DNA from: Turnera subulata
Lineage: Eukaryota; Streptophyta; Magnoliopsida; Malpighiales; Passifloraceae
NCBI GenBank assembly: GCA_028386065.3
Contig: JAKUCV010006269.1
Location: forward strand, 62,001 to 126,000
Direction: 5' to 3'
DNA: 64,000 nucleotides
The notes beneath the pieces are model-generated. The model was not told where the DNA came from and searched no databases. It saw nothing but the letters and a program-made list of their open reading frames with translations. The position numbers were made by a program, and so were the translations under genes. Shown one piece after another: positions 1 to 12,511 of the stretch. Each line of letters begins with the position of its first letter. The stretch's first letter is position 1.

Positions 1-797
1 AATTCTTTAACAGGATCCTTCTCTTCTGACAGAATTCATGGAATGTTGTTGCTTGATTATTCCTACTCTACTTGTTTCTGGGAAAAATAAGACAAGTCAT
101 GAGAATAGAGTCTGAGTAGAATTAAATGGAACAAGAGAGAGTGCATGAATATAAAGATAGGCTCATATGGGGAGAAACATAATGAAAATAGATAAAAATT
201 GAATTGCATTACATGAACATCAGAATTTACACAAAGTCATAAAATGGCAAAATTGCATCCTAAATACCCCAAACTGAAAATCTACAGTGTCCTCGCTGTA
301 AAGACAAAACCAAAATAGGGAGCAATGCTACAAAAAAGATACAAAAAGAAAAGAAACACACTACCGAAAATTAAAAGACAAAAGGGGCTAGTCTAAGATA
401 CATTAACACAAAAATACCCCAAACTGAAAGTCAAGCAATGTGTTGTGGGTTGAGTTATCCTAGACTAGATTATCATGTGTTGTAATGATGGGGAGGGAGG
501 AGGTGTTAGATTAAGGCAGAAATTCAACACAGGCTCAGCCTATGTAAGCATCAGAATACCCTTCTTGCAAAATAATTGAGGTTAACTATCACAAGGGTGT
601 AGAAGAACTTCCCTGACAAATTTCTGACTTAATGATTCCTCCGTCCATCGAATTGCAACACCTGATAACAAAACACACAAAGGAAAACGAAAAGAACAAA
701 CTGAAAGAAAATAAAAGAAAACTTGAAAATTACCACACTTTGTTTTCCCAAGTGCGTGCTTCTTTTACGTCTTTTAGCTGGACACTTCTCCATTGTA
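1..797. other. Unassigned DNA left of the Athila-1 coding remnant
   Basis: I see no gene here. The phrase ATACCCCAAACTGAAA occurs twice, near 263 and 413. One copy of the 13-bp palindrome that recurs through Athila-1 (AGGCTCAGCCT, 531-541) lies here, so at least the right part is probably the 3' non-coding or env-like region of that element. No 3' LTR matching the LTR at 3595-5613 is visible, so the element's left end is deleted or outside the window. Confidence 0.5.
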
Positions 798-1106
798 CTA
801 GTTGGGAGGTGGATTTTGGCGAGGTTGAATTTCCCTGAAAACGTCCATGGTAGGGTGATAAATTTTCAACCTTCTTTGACGGGATATGAACGGGCTGACC
901 CCGTCACCATCAATCTCCATTTCTCCATGAGGCAAACAATGAAGAATAGTAAATGGACCAGACCACTTGGATCGTCTTGTACGCCAGAAAAGGACTTGGT
1001 CTTCCTTCTTGAAAGCACACTTGATGTTTTGACCATTGTGCCTTTTTGTGGTTTTCTTCTTGTAAACTACGGTGTTCCCATTCATATCCAAATGCACTTC
1101 ATTCAA
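798..1106 (-). pseudogene. Athila-1 integrase C-terminal tail
   Basis: This is the last ~100 residues of a Ty3-type polyprotein. The motif KWSGPF followed by a short linker and HGEMEI matches the conserved post-core integrase segment of plant Ty3 elements (usual form: SRWSGPF, then a hydrophobic run and HG). It ends in RQRRLKIYHP before a natural stop. The catalytic core that should precede it is absent. What follows on the minus strand (below 798) is not recognisably coding. Confidence 0.7.
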
Positions 1107-1190
1107 CTCTGGAGGAAGAGGTTTTATCTCGATATTTGGTGCGAAATCATCAGCTCCAGTTTGGTTGTTAGGTGGCTGCTGTTGAACGGC

Positions 1191-1562
1191 CTAGTGGACA
1201 GGCTGGGCCTGTCGTATTGACTTAATGTTGTCATCAACAGTGCCAACCTGGTAGCAGGTGCCGAAGCTCGAATCTGACTTAGGGGCCTGGAGTATACTGA
1301 AATTTATCGTATTTTCTCCAATTCTTAGTGTCACCCTTCCTTCCTCAACATCAATCAATACCCTAGCCGTGGCGAGAAAAGGCCGCCCTAAAATGATAGG
1401 TGTGTGGACATCCCATGCCATATCTATGACCACAAAATCAACAGGAATATAAAAATCACCAACCTTTATGGGCACATCCTCTAATACTCCTACAGGATAC
1501 ACAAGTGAGCGGTCAGCAAGTTGGATTGTCATCCTTGTGGGCTTGATGTCTCCAAGATTCAT
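1191..1562 (-). pseudogene. Athila-1 aspartic protease domain
   Basis: The 123-residue frame contains the retropepsin-like fold of Athila polyproteins: LADRSLVYPVGVLEDVPIKV, then FYIPVDFVVIDM and the flap-proximal motif PIILGRPFLATA. The N-terminal part with the catalytic DTGA-type triad is not in this frame; the sequence upstream (1563-1835) has stops and shifts. The protease would process Gag-Pol in the virus-like particle. It lies between gag (upstream on the minus strand) and the deletion that removed reverse transcriptase. Confidence 0.75.
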
Positions 1563-1835
1563 AACTTGAGTGAAGGATAGTGGTAACAGGTTGACACTGG
1601 CTCCTAGGTCACATAGGGCTCCTTCAATCTTCTTGTTCCCAATGTGACAAGGTATTGTAAAGCTTCTTGGGTCTGAACATTTTGTGGGTGGATGGCATTG
1701 ATTGAGAGCACTCCCCTAGGCTATCATGGCTACAGTCTCAATATCAACAATAGTTCTTTTCTTTGTTAAAATATCCTTGAGGAATTTAGCATAAGAAGGC
1801 ATTTGTGTGACCACATCACTAAAAGGCACATTGAC

Positions 1836-3427
1836 TTATAACTTGCTCAGCATTTCCTTGAACTTACAGAATTGCTTTTCCAGCTTGGATTTGAAGTATA
1901 CTTCCGGGTATGGGAGAGGAGGTTGGTAACGTTGAACAGTCTGGGGTTGTTTCTCAGCTCTTTTGGTACTAACAGGCTCGGGCACAGGCTCAGCCTGTGT
2001 CTGCACTGTCTGTTCAGAGCTGGATGTCGAAGCTTGTTGTTCGGTTCTCTCCACAGCCTCAGGCGGTCTTGGCACTGTGTCTCTTAATTCTCTCCCACTG
2101 CGAAGGATCAAAGCGTTGCAATGTTCAATCCTTCGATTCTCTATTGGTTTTTCTGGAAGAGCTCCTGGTTGACTAATGGACATAGTGGCTTGTTGAGCAA
2201 TCTGATTCTCCAGGATTCTGTTGTAGGACTTAAGTTGAGTAATCTCCTCGCTTATTTTGTTCTGGTTCTCCAGGATGGATTGTAGCATGTTCATCATGTC
2301 AGTGTTGTTGCCTTGCTGTCCTCCTTGATTCTGCCTTTGGTACTGGGGTTATCCGCCATGGTTCTGTATCTGGTACTGGGGCTATTGTGGAATTCTTTCT
2401 TCGTTTGGTGCCTTCCATGAGAAGTTGGGATGGTTTCTCCAGGAAGGATTGCAGGTGTTTCATATTGGCCCTACTTCTACTGGATGTAGTGAGCTTTCCC
2501 AGAATCACATTCAGCAAAGAGGGGACAACTGGATGTGCTGTGAGGTCCTCCACAGCCTTCACAGCCTAGGGTTGTGGCTGAGGCTGCCTTGACTTGAGCT
2601 GCCCCTAACTGCTTCTTGAGGGGTTCTATTTCTGCCTCTAGCTTGGTCACTCTATCTACTCCAATTATACCAGAGGATTTGACTCCTTTGACTTGGATTT
2701 TCCTCTTAGACAGGGATTCAAGAATGGCAACTCCGTCATTATAATCCTTGTCCAAGAATGCACCAATGGCCATCTTGTCCAAGGTGTTCTGATCTTCATC
2801 ACATAGGCCACAGTAAAATTGTTCAAGCTGCACGGCCTCATCAATCCGATAGTTTGGGCATCTTCTTAGTAGTCCCTTGAAGCGTTCCCAGGCATCTCGA
2901 ATTGACTCATCATAGCGTTGGGTAAAGCCAATAAGTTACTGCCTCAAACTTGCAGCCTTGCTTGAGGGATGGTATTCCTTCAAAAAGCTCTGACTAGACT
3001 GTCCCAGTTAGTAAAATGGCCTGCTTCATGGTTGTTGAGCCATTCAAATGCTGCATCTCTGAGTGAGAATGGAAACACTCTCATGTACAGCTGCTCCTTG
3101 GTCATCCCTACTATGTTCATAGTGCTGCACACTCGCAGGAAGTTTTGCAAGTGTGAGTTTGGATCTTCAGAGGGTGTCCCTCCAAAAGTACGCTTTTCCA
3201 GCATGCTCAGCAATTTGGTGCGGATCTTATATGGAGCATCTACATCTGGAATGGCTATACTGTTGTGGATGATGGTGGTTGGTGGTTGTAGGAGCTGGGA
3301 CATGGGGATGTAGGTCGAACAAGCTGAGCCTATTCAATGCCATGGCGCGCTCCTTCGTTGGGTCTGTCCGCCATGTTCTGTTGCTTTTGCTTGTTCTGTT
3401 TGCGGATCTGGCGAGTTGTCTTTTCAA
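1836..3427 (-). pseudogene. Athila-1 gag, interrupted
   Basis: Gag is spread over four frames. 2980-3303 has the retrotransposon gag domain (motifs DPNSHLQNFLRVCSTMNI and MRVFPFSLRDAAFEWLN). 2477-2833 continues it (EQFYCGL) and ends with a degenerate zinc knuckle (CEGCGGPHSTSSCP). 2299-2562 and 1836-2297 are the proline/glutamine-rich C-terminal part. Stops and shifts separate the pieces. The capsid-like protein would package the element's RNA. The C-terminal frame contains an Ala-Glu-Pro-Val-Pro-Glu run encoded by the recurring CAGGCTNAGCCTG palindrome. Confidence 0.8.
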
Positions 3428-3570
3428 TCTCCTGGTGGAAGATTAGAGCTGGTTACTTGCTCCTGGTTTGGGGCATGCACCACCTGAAGACTTCAACTTG
3501 GAAAAAGAAAAGGGTTAAAATATAAAAAGCCTAATAAATCAAAACAAAAAGCAAAAGAATCAAGCGTCAG

Positions 3571-3588
3571 TCCTCGGCAACGGCGCCA
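3571..3588 (-). other. Athila-1 primer binding site (tRNA-Asp)
   Basis: On the minus strand this reads TGGCGCCGTTGCCGAGGA, complementary to the 3' end of plant tRNA-Asp with one difference from the usual TGGCGCCGTTGCCGGGGA. It lies 6 bp downstream of the LTR end, as expected for minus-strand DNA priming in Athila. Confidence 0.85.
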
Positions 3589-3594
3589 AAAACT

Positions 3595-5613
3595 TGATAT
3601 TGTGGGCAGTCTTCTATCACAAATGGTTCCTGCAAGTGCACAGGGTAGCTATAGTACTTTATCAAGGTCGTATCCATAGGGACTGGGTTGAGCCTGTTAT
3701 TCCTTAATTAGACAAATTAGGCTTGAAACAATTAATCAGAAGTGAATTTTTTTTGTGAATGTTAGTAAAACTTAAATCAACCAAGAATAAGAAGTAATGA
3801 GTAGGAAAAGATCAGATTTGGTGAAGTCTTAGGCATCCGGGGTTCATATGCCTTGCCTTTGTGCTCTAAATTGCTCAACAGCATCATAACAGGCTGAGCC
3901 TATTTGACACCTTGTGTTTCATGAGACATCTTGAAGGGGCTCCCAACCTAATGTACTACCAACGGCTTTCGATCTTATTGATAGTTCCCTAAGCTTCTAT
4001 CTACCCCCTGTCACTAGAATAGACGTCCATAGTCTCTCCCTATCTTCTTTCGAACGACTAGGGAGTGAAGGCTGACTATTGTAGGTCTAGCACACTTGGC
4101 TTCTCCTTTCGGTCCTTTACCAAGCTGCTACTTGATTAAGAATAGGCTTCTCAAAAGTCAATTAAAATTCAGATTAAAATGGTATTTTCTTTTCGACTGC
4201 GCTGCCACAGGCTGAGCCAGTGCTGAGCCTGTTGTTGAGCCTGTGGACAACACAAAATCGATTATAAGATTAGTTCTTGCAGGCGCTCTCAACCTATACT
4301 GAACCCACTTTTTTTCACTCACGGTTCCTCCCAAAATTCTCACTCATTCTAATAGTTTTGCATCGGTCAAACCAAGGGGATTAAGATTTGGTGTTGAGGC
4401 TAATTCCTCAATTAGTTCCTAACTTCTATCAAAACTAAGAACTAAGGATTGGTTGTTGTTGTTCCAGCAACTATGGTTTCTCCTTTCGGTCCATCACCTA
4501 GCTACCTGTAATCATGCATGGGTTTGATCAAGACTCAGACATGGAGCAAGTTTGCAACAACCAAAACAAGAAAAACGGGTTAAGAACATAAGATGAGCAA
4601 TTTATTGCAATAAGAACAGAGACATGCTTCACCCTTTCAACCTAAGAGGGGCTGTTTAATTCATGCTCAGAATTATAGAAACAAAAGGGGTGAAGGATAG
4701 CATAGTGTTTGGAACAAAGTGGAGGTTAGGGACAACACGATTTCTGCCCAGAAAAGGGTGCAGAATCGTGTTTCCCCTTGAACCCTTTGTTCCAGAACTT
4801 CTGCAAGTTTTATGGGTGTTTGATCGAGGGTGAATTCGATGATCAGTTCTTTCTTCCTTCTTCTTATTTATAGGTGTGGATCCTCTTCTTCTCACTTCTC
4901 CCACTTGCTGGAAGGTATGGAGGTTGGGCAAGTTGAATTTTAGTTGCCCATTTTGCTCCTCGAGATAAGGTACCATGGGAGGCGTGTCGATAGGGTGAAT
5001 TCTTCAGATCTGCTGATTTTAGAGGACTTTAGGGGAGGACAATAGTTCTTTAATTGCAATATTCTTTGGGTGTAATGATTATCCCCTCTTTCCCATGCCT
5101 AAAGTCTTCTGAAATGCTTAGGTTATAATTGCAGAGTTGAAAGTTTTGCAAGTGGTGAAGCGCTGCAAGTGGCTGAGTTTTAAATTCATTTTTTGCTTTT
5201 TCTGGTCATCTACAAATTCCACAGGCTGAGCCTGTGCTGGGCCTGTGGTGAGGCTGTGTGCAATCTCTTTCCATTCTTTTTTGTAATCGAATTCAACTCT
5301 TCTTGCGATTGATGTTGTGGCATGATGGCTTTGTGGATGAAGGCAAAGGTGGTGAAATCCAGTGGATAACTTGAGATTGGAGGGGGATTCGTGGCCTTTC
5401 ACTAATTCTGCGACAAACAACAGGCTCTCAACAGGCTCATGTTGTGCCAGAGGCTGTTTCTTCGAATTTCCCATTAAAATCTCCAAAATCCTTCAAAATG
5501 CACCTGGAATCACTATTCATACAATAAGGGATGGAATTTAAGGGAATATGATGAAATAATGCAAGGCAAGGCATATAACCATGATAAATTGAGAGTAAAT
5601 ACATCTAAAATCA
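3595..5613 (-). repeat. Athila-1 5' LTR
   Basis: The LTR runs from a plus-strand TGATAT next to the PBS to a plus-strand ATCA at 5613, so on the minus strand it would begin TGATT and end ATATCA. The right boundary is inferred, because Athila-2 gag resumes there and the partner LTR is missing. A phrase beginning TTCTCCTTTCGGTCC is repeated near 4101 and 4489. The palindrome CAGGCTGAGCCTG recurs in it (3889, 4206-4246, 5220-5260, 5420-5455). No protein-coding frame is convincing. Confidence 0.6.
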
Positions 5614-6432
5614 TGCCTAAAACCATGCACACTTCATGTGCATCAGATGTCCTCTTCCTCCAAAGTTGTCACAGGTTAGAGATGGCATTATTGCTGCTAA
5701 CTCCTTAGTAAGAGCATCAAACTTGGCATGTAGCATGGTATTATCCGTGTCCCAAACTCCAGCTACTTCCTTCCGATTAGGTAGTGAAGAACCTTGGAAA
5801 TTGTTGCTTGCCATAGTTTCGATCCTCTGGTATGCCTCTTCTGGTGATTAAGCCATGAATGCTCCTCTGGATGCTGCATTCAAACTCATATGCAAAGATT
5901 CAGTTAAACCATTAAAGAATGATTAGACTACTAACCAGTCGGCTAAACCATGTTGTGGGCATCTTTGCAAAAGTTCCTTGTAATGCTCCCATGCCTCACA
6001 AAAGCTTTCTCCACCTTCCTAGTCAAAATAAGTAATCTTGCTTCGGATTCATGCTGCTTTATCAGGTGGATAGTACTTGCTTAGGATTGCCTTAGATAAT
6101 TCATCCCATGTCTTGTAGGTTACATGTGCACTCAATTGGAGCCACTTCTTTGCCTTGTCACGTATTGAGAATGGAACTAAACGAAGGCGAATAGCATCTT
6201 CAATTGATCCATCAATATTGATTAAATCGCATATCTCCAAGAAGCTTTGTAGATGTTGATTCGGATCTTCATTGTCTAAGCCCCCAAATTGATCATGTTG
6301 CACCATCTTAACAAGTGCTGGCTTGAGTTCGAAGTTGTTGGCTGTGATCTCCGGTTTTGCAACACTTGATTGCGCAGCATCCAAGCTTGGCATCGCGTAG
6401 TCACGCAACGTCTTCCTCTGCCCTTCTGCCAT
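5614..6432 (-). pseudogene. Athila-2 gag, interrupted
   Basis: The N-terminal 127 codons (6432-6049) are open: MAEGQRKTLRDYAMPSLDAA, then the gag domain DPNQHLQSFLEICDLINID and RLRLVPFSIRDKAKKWL. Translation continues in the same sense through 5830-6048 with at least three stops, retaining ESFCEAWEHYKELLQRCPQH. It ends at a degenerate zinc knuckle (CDNFGGRGHLMHMKC) at 5617-5814. The gene stops there because Athila-1 is inserted; the rest of pol is not in the window. It is clearly diverged from the gag of Athila-1. Confidence 0.8.
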
Positions 6433-6660
6433 GCTTGATGTTTCTGCAAAATTCGCCCTTCTTTCCCTCTCTTATGTCGGTGTCCTCCTAGATCAATCTC
6501 AACAATGCTATCACCACGTCAAGCTTTGATCTTAAAATCGGCAACACCTGCAGAAAAGAAAGAAAAAAAAAAAGTCTAATTTAAAAGAAAAAGAAAAAGA
6601 AAATGCAGAAAAATAAAACCTAAAGTAATCTAGTTGTTATCTCAATAATATTAACAACGT

Positions 6661-6678
6661 TCCCCGGCAACGGCGCCA
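6661..6678 (-). other. Athila-2 primer binding site (tRNA-Asp)
   Basis: On the minus strand this reads TGGCGCCGTTGCCGGGGA, an exact match to the canonical Athila PBS for tRNA-Asp. It lies 7 bp from the LTR end at 6686. Confidence 0.9.
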
Positions 6679-6685
6679 AAATACT

Positions 6686-8441
6686 TGATAGCGTTCTTAG
6701 CCCACACTAAACACTACGATTAACCTGCAAGCGCCACAGTGTCTGTTATATCAATCAAGGTCGATCCGACAGAGAACAGTTTAAGTCCTACGTCAATAAC
6801 AATTTATGATTATTTAGGAAGATCGATTAAGATGAGAGTTGGTAAAGTAAAATCGAAATTAACAAATAAAAATAAAATAAAATAAAATCAGCAAAGGTGA
6901 TTTATGTCTAGTAAAGCAATAATAAAAACAACCTAGGAGTTCGGGGTTCACGCAATCACTACTTATGCAAATAACATATCCGATTATGATCTTGGATGTC
7001 TATTGATTATTGTAGGCTAATTGTCTTAAAGTATTAACTCTCAGCTCTCGCATGTTGAATCAATTATTCAGTCCATAACTACCTAGTTCTCACTAGCACA
7101 GTTTGTAACTAAACTCATTAAGCATAGACAATTTATCAACCTTAAGAATAACTATCAGCTTTCGCATCTCTAGTCTTCTAATCAATCTATGATGTTCAGA
7201 TCTAAAACCTAATCAACAATTTAGCTCTCGTATGTCGCCATCAACAAAGATTCAGATCTAAATTAATGTAAACTTGGTAGCTAATCAAGCAACAAACAAT
7301 TCAGCACACATAGATCAAACAAACACAACAAATTCCAAGAAAAATATCTGAATAATATTATAAAAGCATAAGAGTAATTGGCTACATCCCTAATCCTAGA
7401 TTAAGAGATTAGTTTTACTTAAAAGTAATAAAATCAAAATCAACACAAGAATTCATCATGGAATCAAATAACAGAAAAATCAGATAAAGGAGAAGGTGTA
7501 GTCGATTTCTGCAAAAAACTGGTGTCGACTTCTGCTGCTCCTTGATCTCGAATTTTTTGCTTCTGAAACTGATGATTTTATGCCTCTAGATCTTCAACAT
7601 CTTGCTGGAAAGTTGACGGCAATAATCTTTGAGCCTTGCAAGAGAATTCGACACCACCTAATAGAGAGAAAGAGAAGAAACCCTAATCCTATTAGTGTGT
7701 GTGACCTAAACCCTAAACAATTTGGCAAAGCTTCACCCTCTGACTTCTGCCTCTTGAATATGATGCCCCAAGGGGTATATTCATAGTGGTTTTGGTGCTG
7801 GAGGTCGTCCATGGGTTTCCTTCTTCGAATTGGAAAAGAATTCTTTACTTGCACTCCAAGTTGGACTTTTGCCTATTTTCAGAATGCAAATTGCACAGTA
7901 CTTATCGACTAGAAGACCTCCGAACTGGGTGTTGGGCTCTTCTACGAAGTTCTAGAGAATTCTCTCAGATTTCTTTTTCTAAAAAGAACTTGTCAATTGG
8001 ACTTTTTTAGCTCGAGATATCGTCAAAATACTGGGCCTGGGTCGGTCTAGAAATCCATGTTTGTCTTGGCCAAAATCGATTGAGTGCTCCTCCCAATAGA
8101 CATGTCCAGAAATTATGAAATTTAATCCAAGGAAAGTTGTGGAAGTCTAGTTTCGTCTCCAATTGGTTTCACTTAATTTCGATGCCTAGAACTCCCAAAA
8201 TCTTCAAAATAGTCGGTTGTACTCACTGTAGAAAGTTTCCTAAATTGGCTAAAAAGCTTCCATTCTTCAATAAAAACGATAAATTCCTGATAAAAACACA
8301 TAATCATTAAAATTGAAGTACTAATTGACATAATACATGAAAATACACAATAATATAGAGATTATACACATAATCAATCGAGAATACATAGAAAAAGCCA
8401 TTCAAAACCATCATAAAAACACTAACATTTAAATGTTATCA
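6686..8441 (-). repeat. Athila-2 5' LTR
   Basis: This 1756-bp LTR has inverted ends TGATA (6686) and TATCA (8441), typical of Athila in form and length. On the minus strand it starts at 8441, next to the perfect palindrome AACATTTAAATGTT. Phrases of the form AGCTYTCGYATG recur near 7042, 7153 and 7224. Two tandem telomere-like CCCTAAA units occur near 7705. The second LTR of the element is not in the window, so no TSD could be tested. Confidence 0.8.
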
Positions 8442-9987
8442 AAACTCAAGCCGAAACTTCCAACTCTGGAGGTTGATCATGTTAATCACAACCTAAATGG
8501 GAAAATTAAACAGCACTGGAACCAAACTTATAGTAGAAAGAAAGAACTCTAGAGCCTCCTAAAAAGCTGGTGAATCTATAATGTCCTGACCAGAATCCTA
8601 CAATTCTCAAACTTCTGCTACTGGTAAGTTCTAATAAACTGCTTCAAAGTCTGATCTATATGTCTTTCAAATTCATAGTAAAATACACAGGAAAACTCAA
8701 AAAGCATCTTCTCGGCATCAAAAAAACATTTTGGCCAGGATGCAACACATCAAGAACATGCAGGTAGATACGCTTCAATGCCTCTACATGATTGAAGTAA
8801 CAATAACCTCAAGCAACAACCTCACTCAATGCACTAGAATATACGAATTTGCTTAAATTCATATTATTTTGAAAATAAATCAGACATTTATTCTTTTAGA
8901 AACAACAAGAGTCAATGCTTAAGTTCATATTCATACATGAATTTGTGTGTTGGCTAACTGAAAGAAAACTCATCAGCTCATTCCTTTTCTTAACTTGACT
9001 ACAAACAATTGATTTAGAATAAGATTAAAGCATGACGAGTGTGTGCTACCTGAGAGCTAGCAAACCAGCAAGTAGAACTGCTCTGACAACTACAATACAC
9101 CCTTGCTACCAGCAAACCAGAAAGGAGACACAATGGAATGGGATGGTTCTTCAAATGAAACAATGGAATCATACATCTTATAATGAAAATCACGGATTAA
9201 GAAGAAAAAGAATGAGAAGCACATGCCCATTCACCAGCAACGATTGAAATTAACTCAAACGCAAACAATAGACCACCAAAAAGTTGTACTCTAACCAGAA
9301 GTCTAAATGTAATTCAATTACAAACAACAACACAATCATACCCATGCCAATAGTGTCTCCCTTTGTAAAGCTCTCTCGCCAATCCTTTTATCCTATTTAT
9401 AGAATCAAATGAACCGTGATTAGGTGTTAAACATAATCAAAAAGCAAGAGGTTTAACACTAATTTGACGAATTAATGTCACATTAAGGGTAATTGGCCCA
9501 TTGAAGAATTAGGGTTTCAAAAAATTAATTTGGGGATTTTTTAAAATTGAGCTAGGGTTTCTATTAAATCAGTGGAGGCCAAAAGAATTACAAGGAAGGA
9601 GAGGTCGGGGGAGGACGAGAGAAGAAGAAGAAGGGGGAGGGCGGTGGAGGAAGGTGGTGGCAGGATGCCTGTGTGAAGGTTGCGAGCGTGAGAAAGGCAG
9701 TCACGAACAGAGAGAGACCGGAAGAGAGAAGAGAAAGCAGGGAGGAGGAAAAGAAATCCAACACCAGAGAAGAGTCCCGAGGGTAGGAGAGAAATTAGGG
9801 TGGAGGGAGCGAGATGGCTCGGAGATAAGGAGAGGTGGGTGGCAAGAGGGATAGGAGAGAAGAAGAACTATACCTAGTTTGGAGGAGGGAGAGCAGAGAA
9901 GAGATAGCACGAAGAAGAGGAGAAACGTGGAGGGTTTTGTTACCCTGGTATGAACACTAAAAATTTAGCCACCAATGTATTTTATTG
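8442..9987. other. Unassigned DNA with TATA-like and pyrimidine-rich sites
   Basis: No protein-coding frame is convincing. Two minus-strand features suggest a decayed transcription unit. CTATAAATAGG (about 9391-9401) is followed by GGCGAGAGAGCTTT. The stretch 9590-9930 is almost pure purine on the plus strand, so on the minus strand it looks like the CT-rich leader of plant transcripts. The sequence at 9960-9987 continues at 14905 if LINE-1 is removed. Confidence 0.4.
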
Positions 9988-10242
9988 GATTATTATTGTA
10001 TTTTTTTTTATGCTAATTGAAGTATTTTATTGATGTAATGTAATATGTACAGTATACGTAAAGCAAGTCAGTATATGAAAAGAGAAAAAAGTCTAGCTAA
10101 TACACCAATCTGGGAATCAGCATGGATAATGAATAACAACCCGTTGTCCGGCATTCCAGCCTTGGAAAGGAGCTGGTGATGCCAACACCGCCCCGAGGCC
10201 ATACAGAAAGAGTGGATGTCGAAGTTTCAGCCACCAGAAAGC

Positions 10243-11368
10243 TCACGTTACAACCTGATCAAACAGCAGGTCAGGTTGGATCGGCTTTTGGGAGAAGACC
10301 AGAGCATTACAAGACAACCACAGGGTCCAAAGGGAAGCCAGGCCTAGCAACACCCATGTACGGAGGTATGTACACCAGCATAGGAAAGGCCATTGTATAA
10401 ACCAAGAAGCAATAGAATTAGGAGCCACCCATGAAGTCCCCCACCAACGACACAATCTAGTCCATAAGGAATGGGATACCGAGCACCAAAGAAACAAGTG
10501 GTGAGCATCCTCGACGAAACAGCCACAAAGAGGGCAGAGAGATTCTTGTGTCGATATAATACCCCTGTGCAGTAGGGCAGCTCGCGTGGCAAGCCCCCCT
10601 ATTAAGCAGCCGCCAGAGAAAACACTCAATATGGGGAGGCGCCAGCAACATCCAGGGTAACGAGGCCGAACTAGTGGCCGATGCACACAACGACTCATAA
10701 GCACTCTTGGTAGAAAATTGACCCGTCGTTCCCCATATCCACGTCCAACTATCATGAGAAGATCCTCCAGGTAGAAGATCCTGCAAAGACGTCAAAAAGT
10801 CCTTGCAAGTATCCCATTCCCACGAATATAAAGACCGGGACCATGCATGCGCATGCTGCGGTAACAAATATCATGAGTGCAGTACATCCCAAAGTGTAGC
10901 ATTCTGAAAGTTGGAAACCAAAAACAACCTCTGGTGACACTCCTTTAGACACCCCATAGTTGATCAAATATCATGCCAAAATCGTATGTGACGACCATCC
11001 CCAATTTGCAAAACCATGCCTGTATGTAGAGGGATAGCACTAAGGCCTGAGAGGCTGCCACTATACAAGATATTCTTCCAAACCTGGGAAGCTTTAGCAT
11101 GAGAAAACTCAGGAATACGACATTTTGCCCGTATGAGAGTCTGCCAAAGAACACCCTCTGACAAGTGATAGCGCCATAGCCACTTAAAGAGCAAACACTG
11201 GTTCTTGAACAAAAGGTGCTCCACTCCTAACCCTCCCTTTTCCTTTGGAGCAGCTATTTTTGTCCAGGCCACTAAACAAAGTTTCCGTGTCCCTGTCAGT
11301 CCACCCCATAAAAAATTTTGCTGGAGACGGACAAACTTCGTGGTAACCAAGGCCGGTAGCTTGAACAT
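10243..11368 (-). pseudogene. LINE-1 ORF2 C-terminal region with zf-RVT
   Basis: Three overlapping frames continue ORF2: 11368-10964 (NFLWGGLTGTRKLCLVAWTK and EKGGLGVEHL), 10867-10457 (IWGTTGQFSTKSAYESL, IECFLWRLLNRG) and 10755-10243. Together they show the zf-RVT type zinc-binding segment (CPLCGCFVEDAHHLFLWC) found at the end of plant LINE ORF2. Frameshifts separate them. The 3' UTR follows to 10001. Confidence 0.8.
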
Positions 11369-11377
11369 GGAAAGAAA

Positions 11378-12511
11378 CTACATGGGAAGAGAGGAGAGAA
11401 CCGACTTGAGTAGCATCAAACGCCCCGCGAAAGAAAGAAATCTACCTTTCCACGAGTGTAGGCGAGACTGAAACTTCTTAATAACCGGTTCCCAAATCTT
11501 GGTAAGCTTCATGTTTGCACCCAGCGGCAGGCCCAAATACACAAACGGGAGCTTCTCCATCTTGCATAACAACCTGCCTTCCAATTCATTTACCTCTGGT
11601 TCAGCCATATGGATGCCAACAAGTCCACTCTTATGAAAATTAATACTTAAACCCGATAAGAGCTCAAAGCACCGTAGAACTCGTTTCAAGTTTAACAGGC
11701 AGGTGGAATCTGCTGGAGAGAACAAAAGAGTATCATCAGCATACTGTAAGATAGATATTGGGACCTCGTGGACCATAACTGGAGCACATAGACCAGAGGA
11801 TATTGCAGAAGTAATCAAGGAAGGGAGACCCTCGGCAGCTAGAAGAAAAAGAAATGGGGACAGGGGGTCTCTTTGCTTCAACCCCCTCTGCATGCCAAAT
11901 TCACGCGAAGGTGAACCATTAATTAATACCGAGAGAGTTGATGATGTCAAACAAGCCTGTACCCAAGAAATCCACCTCCTCCCAAACCCCATCCTTGACA
12001 TAACTTGGATTAAGTAACCCCAAGAAATCGAATCATAGGCCTTGTGAAAATCCAACTTCCAAACCACTGCCTTTACGTTGGAAGCCTTTAGGGAATGGAC
12101 AACCTCAGATGCAACAAAGTGGCAGTCCAAGATATTGCGTCCTGCAATAAACCCAAATTGGGTCGAGGATATTAATTGTCCCATGACAGGTTTAAGCCTC
12201 TCTGCCATGAGCTTTGACACAATTTTATATACACCGTGGATCAGGGTGATAGGCCTGTAGTCATCAAAATTTTTGGCATCAATTTTCTTAGGGACTAAAG
12301 TAATATAAGACGAGGACAAACCCTTTGGTAATCGGCCCGTGGCAAAAAATGCCTGCACTAAATCAAACACATCATTCTTTATAAGCTCCCATGTTCTCTT
12401 GTAGAAAGAAAAATTGAAACCATCAGGTCCCAGTGCCTTTGAACTATCACAGGCCCAAACTGCCTCCTTCACCTCAGCCATGGTAACCGGTCTTTCAAGA
12501 AATGTAGCCAT
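11378..12511 (-). pseudogene. LINE-1 reverse transcriptase domain
   Basis: This open segment of 377 codons holds the RT core: ALGPDGFNFSFYKRTW, ITLVPKKIDAKNFDDYRPIT, KLDFHKAYDSISW, GLKQRDPLSPFLF (usual form RQGDPLSP) and the catalytic QYADDTLLF box, intact. LPFVYLGLPLG marks the thumb side. It would copy LINE RNA at the nicked target. Upstream (12512-13173) is the linker between endonuclease and RT, with shifts. Confidence 0.9.

Larger units (their letters stand above)
798..5613 (-). mobile_element. Athila-1, broken Ty3 retrotransposon
   Basis: Read on the minus strand, the order is LTR, primer binding site, gag, protease, then directly the integrase tail. Reverse transcriptase, RNase H and the integrase core are missing, so there is an internal deletion near 1110-1190. 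The PBS matches the 3' end of plant tRNA-Asp, the primer typical of Athila elements. The gag and protease reading frames carry stops and frameshifts. The element appears to have inserted in the gag of Athila-2: its LTR ends where Athila-2 gag breaks off, near 5613. The left end is undefined; 798 is only the last recognisable coding position. Confidence 0.75.

Noticed and set aside
7705..7718. Telomere-like CCTAAACCCTAAAC
   Set aside because: Only two units, within an Athila LTR; common by chance in plant DNA and not evidence of a telomere fusion.
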